Below are positions 51,301-61,400 of a DNA stretch of 64,000 nt, piece after piece. The position numbers and the translations under genes are program-made. Every line of letters begins with the position of its first letter. Position 1 is the stretch's first letter. The stretch covers positions 48,991,974 through 49,055,973 of the forward strand of contig NC_090174.1 in NCBI RefSeq assembly GCF_024679245.1. The letters are read 5' to 3'. The notes beneath the pieces were generated by a model that was not told the origin of the DNA, made no database searches, and saw only the letters and a program-made list of their open reading frames with translations. The stretch comes from Pseudorasbora parva. Lineage: Eukaryota > Chordata > Actinopteri > Cypriniformes > Gobionidae.

Positions 51301-53904
51301 TGGCTTTGTATCAGTAGAAACCCGGTAGTATATTTGAATGATTGTGCTCCCCCTCTCATATCCCCGAGACGAGAGATTTATGTATTTTATTTTTGGAGAA
51401 AATCCTCCGCTGAAGCAAATATCGTCATTTTGCATCATCGGAGGATTTTTTGGCCAGAGGCTAAAGACTACAGCCAGTAGAAGGAGCTATTTCCGCATGT
51501 TTTCAACCCGTGCATGGGGGATTACACTCACATCGCTCAGCTCGGGCAGCTGCAGGCATTCATGTAAACAGCGGCAGAGCATAGTGAGTGTTTCAACTTT
51601 TCAAATGAATTCCTATGAAAATTAAGCTTCCGAAGGCATGAACTGAAAACTTGCCAGAATGAACACGCGCTGTGAATGTATGCCACGGACACGATTACCT
51701 CAGCTCTAGTGATGAATGTAATCTGACTCCTGCTGCGTTTGTGTTGTGAACCTTGCTTAGCTCACACTCACATTATATTGAACAGACACACTCCGTTAAT
51801 TAAAGTGTCTGTTCTCTAACTGAATTGATTTTATGAAAATGAATGTGGTGGGCAAATGATCCAGTAATCCAGTACTGGTGGCTTTGGGCGTGGTCTCATA
51901 GGGCAGCAAAGCAAATGCATTCTGGGAGTTGTTGTCTTTCATTCCCATGATACAAAAATACATTTTCTGTCTTTTCTCAGTCTAGAAGGCACCCAATTCA
52001 AAAATAACTTCACATTTCTATTTTAGTACAGTCAATCTGTGCGAGTGGATCAGGTAGTGCGAGCTGGTGTAAGTAAGTGAAGGCAGGGAACAATTTGCCT
52101 ATTCATGGATCCGCACATACTAAATGAAGCGAGGGTGCAAAGTTGCATTCAAGCTATTTTAAGGCATAAAGAAAATAATTTAATGTGGAAGAAGCGTTTA
52201 AATATGTAATTTTGGTGATCAAAGGTGAGCTTTAAGTGATTAAGCCTGTCAATATTTTTGCTTTTAACTAGTTAACAGTAACGTTGATAATCATATGATG
52301 ACAATTTTTTGTTAGTCAAACAGTAGCATACACATCTACTGTACTGCAGGAATAAACATCATTTATGAAAAAATGTTGAAGTACTTGTAGGCTACTTTTG
52401 ACTTAGGTACCACATAGGCAATGGTCTCTTGCTCCTGGTACACTTAAAATAAAATACAAATAAATACAGCCTTTTAAAAAATATCTTACAACCCCAAACT
52501 TTTGAATTGTTATACGTATATATTTCTTTTATTTTGTCTCTATAATTGATATAATTAAAATTACAATCACACAAATCACAGTTTAAAACTATTTAGATAT
52601 ATCCCACAAATGACACATGTAAAACCTCCATATTTCAAATTGAACAGACGCTTGTATACTATTTAGTTTGAGCTCCTGTGGTTGTCACATTTTCTAAAGG
52701 TAAAAAAAAAAAACTCCTTGACTCACTATTTGTTATAAAAAGAAATGGGGGGGAAATCCTTTTAGATCCTATTTTGTACCATGTATGGAACGTCCCATAC
52801 ACTATAGGATCTAGAATCCATCTAAAATAAATGGAGAATTTAAGGTTTCAGCTTCAAACATTCACACTTTGTTTCCTTTTTCAGTCATTCACCCAGCAAG
52901 TTGGACAGAGAGGTTTTATCAGCTTTAGGAGTCACAGATGTTGACCCTCTGAAGTTTCCCAGCATTCATAAATGGAAGAGCACAATTCAGGCATTCTCCC
53001 ACTTAGAAGTGCAAAGGTAGGTCTGTATAGCTCACTAGTGAGAGTTGAGAACTTTAGATTGTCTGCACAGTACATTAAATACAGTGCAAAAGTTTATTTT
53101 ATAGTAATACTTTTATTCAAAAAGGATGCATTAAATCGATCAAGAGTGACAGTAAAGACATTTATAATGTTACAAAAGCTTTCAGTTTTAAATAAACTTT
53201 CGATTATCCCAAAATCCTAATGAAAACTTGTTGCGGATTCCCACAAAATATTAAGCAAGGCAATTGTTTTTAACTGATGATAAATGTTTATTGGGCAGAC
53301 CAAACTAGCATATTAGAATAATTTCTGAAGGATTGTGTGACACCGGAGGAATGGCTAATGATAAAAACATTTTACTGTAAAAAAAACAAAAAAAGTATAC
53401 TGTAAATATAAATAAATTACATTTAAAAATATATTAAAACATTAAACATTTTACTGTATTTTTTAACAAATGTTGGTGAGCAAAACACTTTTTTTCAACA
53501 ACAACAAAAAAAATCTTAAGCCCAAACTTTTAAATAGTGTTTATTCTTTTATTTTCAAAAAGCAAGAAAATTTCAGTTTGTCTATGATAGGCTCTTGAGA
53601 ACATCTTGTGACAAATATTTATGTACGCTAAGAGATCTGTTTTTATGTTTTCAGCTGGCAGACTCCTGCAGTGTACAAGAGTCATTTCAGGGCTCACTCA
53701 GTCACCCCTGGGTCTCCAGCGAGCGGTTTGATGACTCCTGCGGGCCGTTTCAGCCCAGCTCGTCACATGGGCTCACCGGACGTCTGCAGCCCCGGACGCT
53801 ACAGCCCAGCACACTCCAATTACAGTCCCGCTCATTCAAACTACAGCCCCGTCAGCTACATCCAACGTATCCGGCTAAAACATTTCGGCGACGCCCCCAT
53901 TTAA
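29403..53904 (+). CDS. ankle2: Ankyrin repeat and LEM domain-containing protein 2 (LEM4)
   Basis: Coding exons: 29403-29844 (acceptor near 29382), 32308-32502, 32687-32880, 33529-33717, 39334-39456, 39551-39623, 40136-40305, 40476-40582, 40708-40898, 43908-44754, 52885-53016, 53655-53904. Total 2913 nt, 970 aa; human is 938 aa. Domains: LEM helix-loop-helix at residues 1-45 ([20 protein letters not shown]); an RNase H1 N-terminal/viroplasmin-like module at 134 to about 205 ([28 protein letters not shown]) split by intron 1; ankyrin repeats from 278 to about 390 ([23 protein letters not shown]); a conserved [12 protein letters not shown] region; an acidic/Ser-rich tail with [12 protein letters not shown] repeats. 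Known role: ER/nuclear-envelope protein that restrains VRK1 and recruits PP2A so BAF is dephosphorylated at mitotic exit. The N-terminal membrane segment of the human protein was not found; ATG 29403 is the first ATG in this exon, and its frame is open back to the acceptor. Confidence 0.95.
30070..30260. repeat. Partial ACTACCGTTCAAA-type element
   Basis: Contains the family blocks TGTAATTCATTCCTGTGATG, CAGTGTCACATGATCATCAT and GTGCTGCTTAATATTT, without termini. Located in ankle2 intron 1 (29845-32307). Confidence 0.55.
30566..31781. mobile_element. Outer TTAA-flanked element of a nested pair
   Basis: TTAA (30566-30569) precedes AGGAACTGTATGTAAGA, and TCTTACATACACTTCCT precedes TTAA (31778-31781). 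These are inverted ends with one mismatch. TTAA targets suggest a piggyBac-like non-autonomous element. It is split by the element at 30634-31451. No transposase seen. Confidence 0.85.
30634..31451. mobile_element. Inner TTAA-flanked element
   Basis: TTAA then AGGTGGGGTAAGT on the left, and ACTTACCCCAACT then TTAA on the right. Inverted ends with one mismatch. It lies wholly inside the 30566-31781 element, so it is the younger insertion. No convincing coding frame. Confidence 0.85.
33963..34417 (-). mobile_element. hAT-like non-autonomous element, copy C, with best RecQ-helicase-like P-loop
   Basis: Inverted relative to copies A and B. Starts TAGCCTGACAAGCC and ends CTAGGCTA, flanked by ATATTTTT (33954-33961) and ATATTTTC (34418-34425), an 8-bp duplication with one change. 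The minus frame at about 33960-34166 reads [17 protein letters not shown] then GYGKSLIYQ. It retains the P-loop GKS that copies A and B have lost. Parts of the interior are deleted, so it is a fragment, not a helicase gene. Located in ankle2 intron 4. Confidence 0.85.
35561..38483 (-). mobile_element. Tc1-like transposon with long inverted repeats, interrupted transposase
   Basis: Long inverted ends (roughly 220 bp) starting CACTCCTGAGCAAAATC on the left and mirrored at the right, flanked by TA. The transposase is on the minus strand. N-terminal HTH at about 38191-38066 ([20 protein letters not shown]); then, after the 36690-38061 insertion, [45 protein letters not shown] and [18 protein letters not shown]. 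The last two hold the second Asp and the final Glu of a DDE catalytic core. The frame is broken by the insertion and by small shifts near 36660, so it is inactive. It is otherwise well preserved. Confidence 0.9.
36690..38061. mobile_element. Innermost TTAA-flanked element inside the Tc1 transposase
   Basis: TTAA at 36686-36689 and 38062-38065. Ends GGGGAGGTGAAACACTCAG and, mirrored, GCATTTCACCCCCCCCT. It splits the transposase just after the HTH segment. About 1.37 kb, GC-richer in its right half, with no recognised transposase. It is the youngest member of the nest. Confidence 0.85.
41476..43870 (-). mobile_element. Tc1/IS630-like element, right end truncated at ankle2 exon 10
   Basis: The left end CAGGTCCTGGTCATATAATT and the right end (ATATTCTAATTATATGACCAG) are inverted over about 200 bp, but the right tip is missing. 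Minus-strand transposase remnants lie at about 42735-43560, including [15 protein letters not shown] at 42890-42935, the usual C-terminal catalytic block. The sequence stops about 37 bp before the ankle2 exon at 43908. Confidence 0.82.
41733..42700. mobile_element. hAT-like element inside the Tc1-like element
   Basis: Perfect inverted ends TAGGGATGGGCA and TGCCCATCCCTA, with a perfect 8-bp duplication GTATGAAC at 41725-41732 and 42701-42708. 968 bp, no transposase recognised. It is younger than the surrounding 41476-43870 element. Confidence 0.92.
45695..47503 (-). mobile_element. L2-clade non-LTR retrotransposon, 5'-truncated
   Basis: On the minus strand, a reverse-transcriptase frame (47503 to 45887) is followed by a short 3' UTR. 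It ends in TTTGATTGATTGATTGATTA, the tail repeat of fish L2/CR1-type elements (45695-45715). The endonuclease domain is absent, as expected for 5' truncation. The element's upstream limit beyond 47503 is not defined. Confidence 0.85.
45887..47503 (-). CDS. L2-type reverse transcriptase, long open frame
   Basis: 538 codons without a stop. Motifs in order on the protein: [16 protein letters not shown] (about 103-118), [15 protein letters not shown] (palm aspartate, about 172-186), [20 protein letters not shown] (about 232-251), YADDLQVY (catalytic YADD, about 266-273) and a thumb/C-terminal region with [12 protein letters not shown]. Order and wording fit the L2/CR1 group of non-LTR elements. 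The start methionine is only the first available after truncation. The enzyme would copy the element's own RNA; without the endonuclease this copy is probably immobile. The uninterrupted frame indicates a relatively recent insertion. Confidence 0.88.
   Translation of the reverse strand: MNSTFYTNAVPPVVSPAVFERFEPVSLSRLSGVVQGLSPTNCPLDIVPTKVLKQVFDTVGPCVLSLINSCLSSGTVPTVFKHAVVRPLLKKPNLDPDILSNFRPVSHLPFLSKVLEKVVLSQLQPFLENNSILEKFQSGFRSRHSTESALLKVHNDILLSLDAKRSVLLVMLDLTAAFDTVDHSVLIARLAQQVGLTGSVLQWFRSYLNNRSFSVMINEFSSSTAPLSSGVPQGSILGPVLFSLYMLPLGSIIAKHNLSFHLYADDLQVYMPVLPNDGSALDSLHSCLSEIKLWLSRNFLHLNESKTEYIIFGSPILHHDLSSSTTPQVSEAIKNLGVIFDRDLNFNKQINSVVKASFFQLRLLAKVKPFLCRSDLEKAIHAFISSRIDYCNALYIGITQSSLHRLQLVQNAAARLLTGTSRHSHISPVLCSLHWLPVRYRVDFKILMFAFKALNGLAPPYLSEILSVHRPNRALRSADQMRLVVPRSRCKQWGDRSFAFAAPKLWNTLPVDLRVLTDLALFKSRLKTHLFKLAFNTQ
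47951..48324. repeat. (CA)n-flanked dispersed repeat, copy 2
   Basis: A CA run (47951-47992), a core beginning GTTTGTTTCACTATATAAGT and containing CCCTAACCCAACCCCTATCC, then a second CA run (48264-48324). Same plan and core as 12397-12790. Confidence 0.78.
49475..50519 (-). mobile_element. TTAA-flanked element with a basic, possibly captured ORF
   Basis: TTAA at 49471-49474 and 50520-50523. Ends AGCTGCAGTAGGGGGT and, mirrored, ACCTACTGCAGTTT. The minus frame 50285-49977 (102 codons) contains [20 protein letters not shown] followed by [20 protein letters not shown], a basic helix-like stretch I have the impression of seeing in many unrelated fish predictions. It has no recognised enzymatic motif. 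It could be a captured host exon or an element-encoded DNA-binding peptide. Confidence 0.7.
53080..53540. repeat. ACTACCGTTCAAA-type element in ankle2 intron 11
   Basis: Shares GAAGGATTGTGTGACACCGG-like and ATATTAAGCAAGGCA blocks with the other copies. The right end CCCAAACTTTTAAATAGTGT is preserved. It fills most of the intron before the last exon. Confidence 0.6.
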
Positions 53905-54379
53905 CAAACGCTCTCCATCCCGTCCAGCCCCACCGGCAGTATCTACTGATTAGTAACTGAAATAACAAAAGTAACTAAATCCAGCGTGGGCTGTTTCAGA
54001 GGATGGAACGTGTCATAATGGAAGCCATGAAATCGGGGCTCTTAGTGCCGTGCAAACCGCAGATAGGATCTCGCAACAGGCCGTCCTTCAGTTTGAATGC
54101 TTCTTGGTTTATAGAACACAGCTCAAATAATAATATGCACATCTCCTGTGGGTTTTCAAATCATCATATATATAAATATATATATATATTCGGTACTTCT
54201 GTGTATGACACGGAGTATGTTGATCTGTGATGGTCGTATAGACTTTTCTAACCTGGTTTTGTTTTCCGTTTTCTTTATTATCAATGTGTGTGTGTGCGCT
54301 TGTGTGCGTGCGCTTGGGAGATACATCTGTTGATTTACAAAGCTGTGTCTTTAATGGAAATTAATAATTTCCCTCTTAA

Positions 54380-54623
54380 AGAGATAGTTCACTTTAAAAT
54401 GAAAATTCTGTTAAAATGAAAACAGTTAACTGGAGCCATTGACTTCCATAGTAGGGGAAAAAAAACTATGGAAATCAATGGCTCCAGTTAACTGTTTGTT
54501 TATGGACATTCTTCAAAATATCTTCCCTTGTTTTCAGCTGAAGAAAGAAATTCATACAGGTTTGAAACAACTTAAGGGTGCGTAAAGGATGACATAATTT
54601 AAATTTTAAAGTGAACTATCCCT
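54380..54623. mobile_element. TTAA-flanked hairpin element within the ankle2 3' UTR
   Basis: TTAA at 54376-54379 and 54624-54627. Ends AGAGATAGTTCACTTTAAAA and, mirrored, TTTTAAAGTGAACTATCCCT. The centre has 33-nt arms at 54420-54452 and 54465-54497 with one mismatch and a 12-nt A-rich loop. Same family of ends as 19264 and 20639. Confidence 0.9.
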
Positions 54624-55896
54624 TTAACACGGTAATTTAAATTGGGGGGCAAGATGTCAATATATAAACCCAGAAACCCAGAGCTAAATTAAAATAATGA
54701 AGTAAATTATTTAATTATTTTTGCTAGTTAACCGTCAGTAGCACAACATGCTCATTTTAATGGGTATTTAATGTTTTTAAAGGGGGGTCGACTGACTGCC
54801 AGAAGTAATTTTTTATTCTTTAATTGGAGAACTGCCTTACATTTCTTAAAGGAAAGACCAACTTCTGGATCTCAAAAGCAGGTGTTTATTCATGCATTGT
54901 TAATAGCAGCCTTAGGTGTTGGGGGGAGGGGGGGATCTATAACATGTGAAAAATAATCTTCAGTTTTTTTATTTTTAAGTTCAATAAATGTGATTTTTAT
55001 CATTTGTTTGCACTTTTAACTCTTTTTGGATTTTGACGCAGTTCATCATGACCAACAGACGAGAGGTAGTTGAGTTTGTTGGAAAGACTTGAATGAGCTG
55101 TTTAAGCCGTATCTTGTTCAAACACATGCAAAGTTGGTGATGATTGTTGAATGTGGATGACAGTGTCATAATAGCTGTAAGACTTGATGATTGTGAATCC
55201 AGAGTGTTGTAAGTGCACTTTAAATGTGTCCCTCATCCCATGAGTGTTGGCTTTTGAATTGGACCCATTTTGCCAGATCTCAGACGATTCACCCCAAGTC
55301 ATTTTCAAATCAAAGCCACATGTGCAAAAGCAGAAAGCTCCGGGTAGCTCCGTTTTATGTGATGAATATCTCAAGGAAATGAGTTCAGAACATCCTCTGT
55401 GGTACTTTCAGATCATGTGATCTATTTCTTTGGTGCCCATCATTCTCAGTGTAGTGCTGGCCTGTTGGTCTTTGCTTTGTAAAGCTTTAGTGCCTTTGAT
55501 TATGATCTGTTTGGAAGGGCATGTGGCTCCTCAGTGTATGACAAATGCACTGATCACACAAACCGAATAGTCCTTTTTTTCCTCTCTGTTTCCTAGTATA
55601 AATTACAGTACAGTAGCATTGGCATATGCAGTGTCTGAATACCTCTTAAATGCGATTGTAAGAGAAGAAAAAAGGTTTACAGTTTAGTTACTGCTAGTGT
55701 TGTATCAATGCCAGCCTTACTTTTTGTTAAACAATGCTTTGTAGTGCCAACACTGGTGAATTGAAAATAAGTTGCAGTTTATTGTTGAAAATTTTATTCT
55801 TTTTGTTGTCCTGGCCTTCATTGCATGCATTTCTAGTCCAATTTTATTACAGTATACGTTAAATGAAAGTATTTGATGTTCTATTGATGAACGATA

Positions 55897-55902
55897 AATA
55901 AA
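55897..55902 (+). terminator. ankle2 polyadenylation signal
   Basis: Canonical AATAAA, followed by CTTGTAACTTTACTGACTTT about 15 bp on, at a plausible distance for cleavage near 55920. Confidence 0.7.
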
Positions 55903-56059
55903 GTGCACAGTCTTGTAACTTTACTGACTTTCTCTGACTGTACAAAAAAACCAAAAACAAATCTTTATGGAAACTAGTACATTTTATTTTTTAGTGATTA
56001 CACCATTTTTGTCACATTATTATTATATTTTTTTAAAGTTTCAGAGGTAAATTACTGTT

Positions 56060-56510
56060 GAAACGTATATTTGAAATTATATTTAGTGATCCCCGAGTCT
56101 GCATTTATTTGTTCAAAAATACAGTAAAAACTCTAATATGTGAAATATTACAATTTAAAATAAATTTATTTTGGAATATATTTTAAACTTTATTCCTGTG
56201 ATGGCAAATTAAATTTGTAGCATCACTCCACTCTTCTTTTCCACGTGATCCTGCAGAAATCATTCTAATATTCGATTTGGTGCTCAATAAAATTCTTATC
56301 AATATTAAAAACAGTGGTGTTGCTTAATATTTTTTTGTGAAAACTAAATTTTATAGAGAATTCTTTAAAGAACAAAACGCATTCAAAAAGAACAGCATTT
56401 AATAGAAATCTTTTGTGACATTATCTTTACTGTGACTTTTGATCAATTAATGCAAACATTTTTTTATATATTTAAAAAATCTTTCACAGTAGTGTATCTG
56501 AGTGAATATT
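56060..56510. repeat. ACTACCGTTCAAA-type element between ankle2 and pgam5
   Basis: Carries ATTCCTGTGATGGCAAATTA, CACGTGATCCTGCAGAAATC and GTGGTGTTGCTTAATATT, the family interior. Termini are degraded. Confidence 0.6.
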
Positions 56511-56610
56511 ATGAAAACTCAAATGTCTACATCATATTTTTTGGAGAGAAAAAAAAGTGTCCAACTAGTGTTTTTTATTTCTAAAATCAATATTGGTTTT
56601 ACTGTATTAA

Positions 56611-57611
56611 AGGTGCCCTAGAATGATTTGAAACAATATGTTAAATTGTTCTCTATCTACTTAGAGGGTATGTGGCTTATTTAAGGGCAAATATTGTCCA
56701 GATAAAGTTTTACAGGTCCATTTACAACCCTATAAATTGTCCCTAGGATGTAACGCTCTGTTTTTGCCTTATTTGGAAGGTCATGAATATTAATGTTGAG
56801 TTCTGCTCTGATTGGCTTATTTCAGCAGCTCACAGCTCCAGACCGTCCTGACACTAGCCTGACAAGCCAGACCCACATCAAGATGTTTGCTATGTAAATT
56901 AAATTTGCTGCCGCTAGGGTGCGTCTAGGTTTCTAGCAGGTTTCTAGGCTATCCTGATTCCACAACACAGACCGACTAAATGAAACTTCAAGCAAAAAAT
57001 CTCAAACGGAGATTGATAAAATGCACCCTACTTGTTTATTGGTGTTCCGCGCACGAGAAAATGCTCGCGTTCCCCCAAACAGAGCTTTTCTGTGAAAAGA
57101 ACTCGTAACTATCCAGTGTTTTACCTAAACATGTCGAATCTGGCAACCGTATGCACACGAGCTCTCTCTCGCGCACGGTCATTAGACACTATTTAATTTG
57201 TGTGGTAATTGGAATATCCTATTGTTACCTAGATAATGCTGTCTCTCTAAGAAACTTTCAATTTAATCAGAAATTGTTTAAACAGCTAGGCAATAAGTGG
57301 ATAAATTACTGCTTGCAGGAATATAGTTGCCCCTTTCTTCAGTTTAAGACGCTGAGTGAAGCTTGCTTGAAATGGGCCGAACAAACGGTTATAATAAACC
57401 TCAACCATGTGTCATGCATATAAATGATCCCCAATGCTTACGTCATGGTTGGGTTTATGTTGAGAAGCACTTTTTTTTCTTTTGAGTTTTTGATTTACAT
57501 AAGAAGTAGGAGGCAATGGTGTTTAAAACTCACAGTATGTGATGTCCATGTACTGAACTCTTATTATTTCACTATGGCAAGGTTAATTCAATGTTTCATT
57601 CTAGGGCACAT
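56611..57611. mobile_element. TTAA-flanked element in the ankle2-pgam5 spacer
   Basis: TTAA at 56607-56610 and 57612-57615. Ends AGGTGCCCTAGAATGATTTG and, mirrored, TTTCATTCTAGGGCACAT. About 1 kb, interrupted by the short hAT-like copy D. Small reading frames inside it (57151-57423, 57424-57615) have no recognisable domain and are treated as part of the element. Confidence 0.85.
56855..56951 (-). mobile_element. hAT-like non-autonomous element, copy D, internally deleted to 97 bp
   Basis: Starts TAGCCTGACAAGCC and ends CTAGGCTA like copy C, with flanks TCCTGACA (56846-56853) and TCCTGATT (56952-56959). Six of eight positions match. All of the helicase-like interior is gone. It shows that the family's ends can be mobilised without the captured fragment. 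Confidence 0.8.
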
Positions 57612-57826
57612 TTAAATGAAAAAAAAAAACATGAAAATGCTAAAATTACTTATGATCCTAAAATAGGCTTTATGTCCTGATCATACAGGTCTTTTTTTTT
57701 TAGCTCAATTTAATTTTGAACTGAAATATGACTTATGAAGTCAAAACTGAAGTATGACACACACACACTGAACTTAATGAAAAACTTTTACTGTCTGTTT
57801 TCTTTGCATACAAACAATCATCAGAC

Positions 57827-57832
57827 TTTAAT
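57827..57832 (-). terminator. Possible pgam5 polyadenylation signal
   Basis: ATTAAA on the minus strand about 640 bp past the pgam5 stop codon. No closer canonical AATAAA was noticed on that strand. The stretch 57833-58465 would then be 3' UTR. Confidence 0.35.
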
Positions 57833-58465
57833 ACTGGGTCATCCTCAACCTCTCAATGGCAAGATTCTCACATTTTAGCAAACTCACGCCTTGCCTCTAA
57901 AACAATCACAAACATACGTAATCACGTAAACAGTGCAAACAGACACCAACTGCCTCAACAAGGCCTCCAGAGTTTCCATAATGCCCCCGGAAAAGGACGT
58001 CTCGTTATAAACATAAAAAAGGTACACTTGCTGGTTTTTTTCAACTTTCCATCACGGATATTGATCAGACGAAGCATGGCACAGGAGTGTCTAATTGGAG
58101 AAATATCAATAATCCTTAACATGTCTGTTTTAAAAAATACAAAATTATTACACCCAAGACACTTACGGAGAAGATCACCACAGCATCAGATGATAGAGTT
58201 GCAAAGGATATTTTTCATCAGCAATGTTCTCCTAAACTGCCGCCATGTATGATGATTATTAAACTAGCTGTAAGAGGTGGTGGATTTGAGATCATATTCC
58301 GTATTCTGGAATTTTGTGAATCGAAAACAACATTCATATTTCAGACAGTGTTCAGCAGAACATTTACGGACATTTTTCGACCCTTTGAAACTCTAACGTC
58401 TGTCCATCTTAGTTATCATTCAGTTCTAGGTTGTAATGAGGCCATGCTGGTCTAGCTTAAGAACA

Positions 58466-61400
58466 TCAAGTCCGGGTGAGTTTATCTGGAGGCATGAAGC
58501 CGGAGTCTCCCAGCGCTCTGAGCGCCACTCGGCCACTGGGTCGAATCGTCAGCCATGTGATGCTGCCGTTGTTCAGGCCCATCCTCAGCCAGCCCTCTGG
58601 AGGAAACTGCAGAGCCCTGAGACAAACACATTTCAATTACAGTCATACGTTTAACAGACACTTAATTTGAAACAGTTTAAACCATGACCAGCATGTAATT
58701 GACGATACAAGGCATGTGAATGATCAGATTATGTGGGAAATCATTTGAATTGTGATTAACTATATACAGAAACCGATCAAAGAACACTCCCTTTATAGAC
58801 GCTGGAGCTGTCAATCACACAGTGCAATTAATAATAGTGACTGAGTTCTGGATTTGTGCCAAAATAATCCCTTTATAATCAAATAGGCCGTCTACACTGT
58901 GCAACAAATCTTTCATTTAAATCGTGTTTGAAGTGTTCGTTATGATAAAAGCATTTGTGAGTGCAGAAATAGAGTTGAAATCATTATTTCATATGCAAAG
59001 ACGTTCGCCAATCATAGCAGTGGACGTTTACATTGACGTGTCGCAGAAGACACGCCCCTTCCGTCAGAGCATTTAAATCAGAGGGATGAAATCAGGGTAG
59101 AAAATTACCTTTAAATTCTAAATTATGACCATTTATATGCTAAAATCATACTAACATAAGTGCACCTCAGGAAACATTATGAAATAAAATAATGCAGCTC
59201 ATGACCTTACCTATGCAAAAGGTGACATTACGATGCTAGGGTGTTGTGGAAAGTTCTAACAGTGTGGATATGTGGTTTTTATCATGTTACTTTGCAGTTG
59301 CTAGGGTCTGAGTTGTTTCTAGTTCCCACTCCCATGTCTCTTATGATTTTATGGTCTCTAGATATTGGTTGACTCAAAAAAAATTGGCTTTTCATTTGCT
59401 AAACTTTAACACTAGCTGCGTTTCAATTACCCTATTATTCTATTAGACAACTATGCTATTAATTGAAATTGCGAATTGAAAATACGGCCCATGGAAACAC
59501 ATACATTTTTTAAAAACTCCCATATATCGCAAAAACGATTTTACGCACACGAGGTGGTTATTCCAGGCAATTCGAAAAAGGATTATTTTGTGAAACTGCA
59601 GTGGAAATTTACAGGCCACCTGGCATAAAATTTGATCATTCTTTAAAGATGAAGCGGTATGTTTGGACAGAAGACGGGACCGTTTTTTATTTAACTAATA
59701 AAAGACAATGGTAATACTGGATTCTAAACAACAAAGAAATGCCACAACTTATCAAGACATCGAAGCAGATATGAGGAAGAAACACCTCATATGTGGCGCT
59801 CCCAAGTATAAGGGGCTTTCCTTGTCATTAATGCTTGGATACCAGGCATACGTCTCCTTTGATTAAAATAATCTGGCTAGTGCGGTGGCTGCGATACAGC
59901 TAAACCTACGCATATCATGAGAGGAAAAATTTCAGTTTTAGTTGCAAACCATCGGTTAATGGAAACGCTGTCATTTCACAATCCTTTTTATTGACATTTA
60001 GAAAATATTGCAAAAGTTTTGCGCAAATCTGTAATGGAAACCAGGCTACTGTTAAAGTTTAAGTGTTAGAGGTATGAGCAACAACAATAGATGTTTGACA
60101 AAGCAAGAATCAATGATAAAGGGTTGCAAACAGAGTTTATGAATTCTGCATATTCAATATGGAATCCCATTTCTGGTACATAAGGAAAGAATAACATGCA
60201 CATGATTATGACATGAAAAGTCAAAAGGAATTTATGAGATGCATCATAATTATGAGCTAAAATTTACAAATGATCTAGTGCTGTCAAATCGATTAATGGC
60301 ATCTAACATAAAAGTTTATATATATTATATGTATGTTTATGCTCACATATTATATAACATATATACACATATTATATAAGCAAAACCCTTTGTTAAATGT
60401 GATTAATCAATTTGACAGCAATATAATTATCACAAAGTATATTTATGATGTTAAAAATTCACACAATTATGAATTTGAACTCATCATTTTGACTTTTGAC
60501 TTTTTTTTAAATCCACCATTTATCACTTACCAAATCTTTTTTTTTCTTATGTAGCAGAAATGAGCTTCCACAAAACTTTTGCAACCACGTGCGCATAATA
60601 CAAAGCGATCAAAGCATACTTACGGTTGCATTTTTTAAATGGACAGACTATTTAAGGTTTTCATAAAAGCTTTCAAGAGCACAAAAAGAAGAATAAAGAG
60701 AATGGACTGAGTAGCAAGCAAACAAACCTGCACACAAAATAGCGGATGACATTAGCATGACAGACGATGATCTCGTAGCTGTCCTCCTTCTGCTTGGGGT
60801 CGGCTCTGTGGATGTAGCGGCGGAACGCTGCCTCGATCCGTGCGCCGTCCTCATGGTACTGCTGAAACCAGCACAAGAGTTTCACAACCACCCACGTGAG
60901 GACAGGAAGGACTCCATGGTGCACCCACGACAAAATCAAACTCAACATTCTTTATCAAACAACATTTCAGACATCAGGCTTTAGGGTAACCAGCAGAAAA
61001 ATAACTAAAGTAACAAAAGGAGCGTTTGATGTATGGTGAAGAGATTTGAGATGGTTTCATTGTGGGGTTTGTATGCCAGCAGTAACATTCAAAGTGTGTT
61101 CTGTTATGACCTGCGTCATCAACAGAAACGACTCAACTCAACACACAAAGACAATCAAAACATGAGGACTAATAGACTTCAAATGGGTGATGATGGGCTA
61201 AGTAAGAGCGTTTTGCACTGACCACTGCCTCTGGTTTCCAGTGAGTGACAGGTGGGACGGGCTCTATGGGCGCACCCTCTCGCAGTAAATCACAGCTTAC
61301 AAGCTCCACACCTAAAACATACACACGGGTCAGAAGTGAAATAAATAACCAACCATTCTGAATCTCTACAATTGCAGCACTTTACAACATGAAACATCAA

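Larger units (their letters stand above)
53905..55920 (+). other. ankle2 3' UTR
   Basis: Follows the TAA at 53902-53904 and runs to a canonical AATAAA at 55897-55902. It contains an AT-rich tract around 54160-54190 and a TTAA element with a strong hairpin (54380-54623). No further coding exon is supportable. Confidence 0.7.

Noticed and set aside
57151..57615. Two small adjacent frames in the ankle2-pgam5 spacer
   Set aside because: Inside a TTAA-flanked element, with no domain, no splice context and no homology I recognise.
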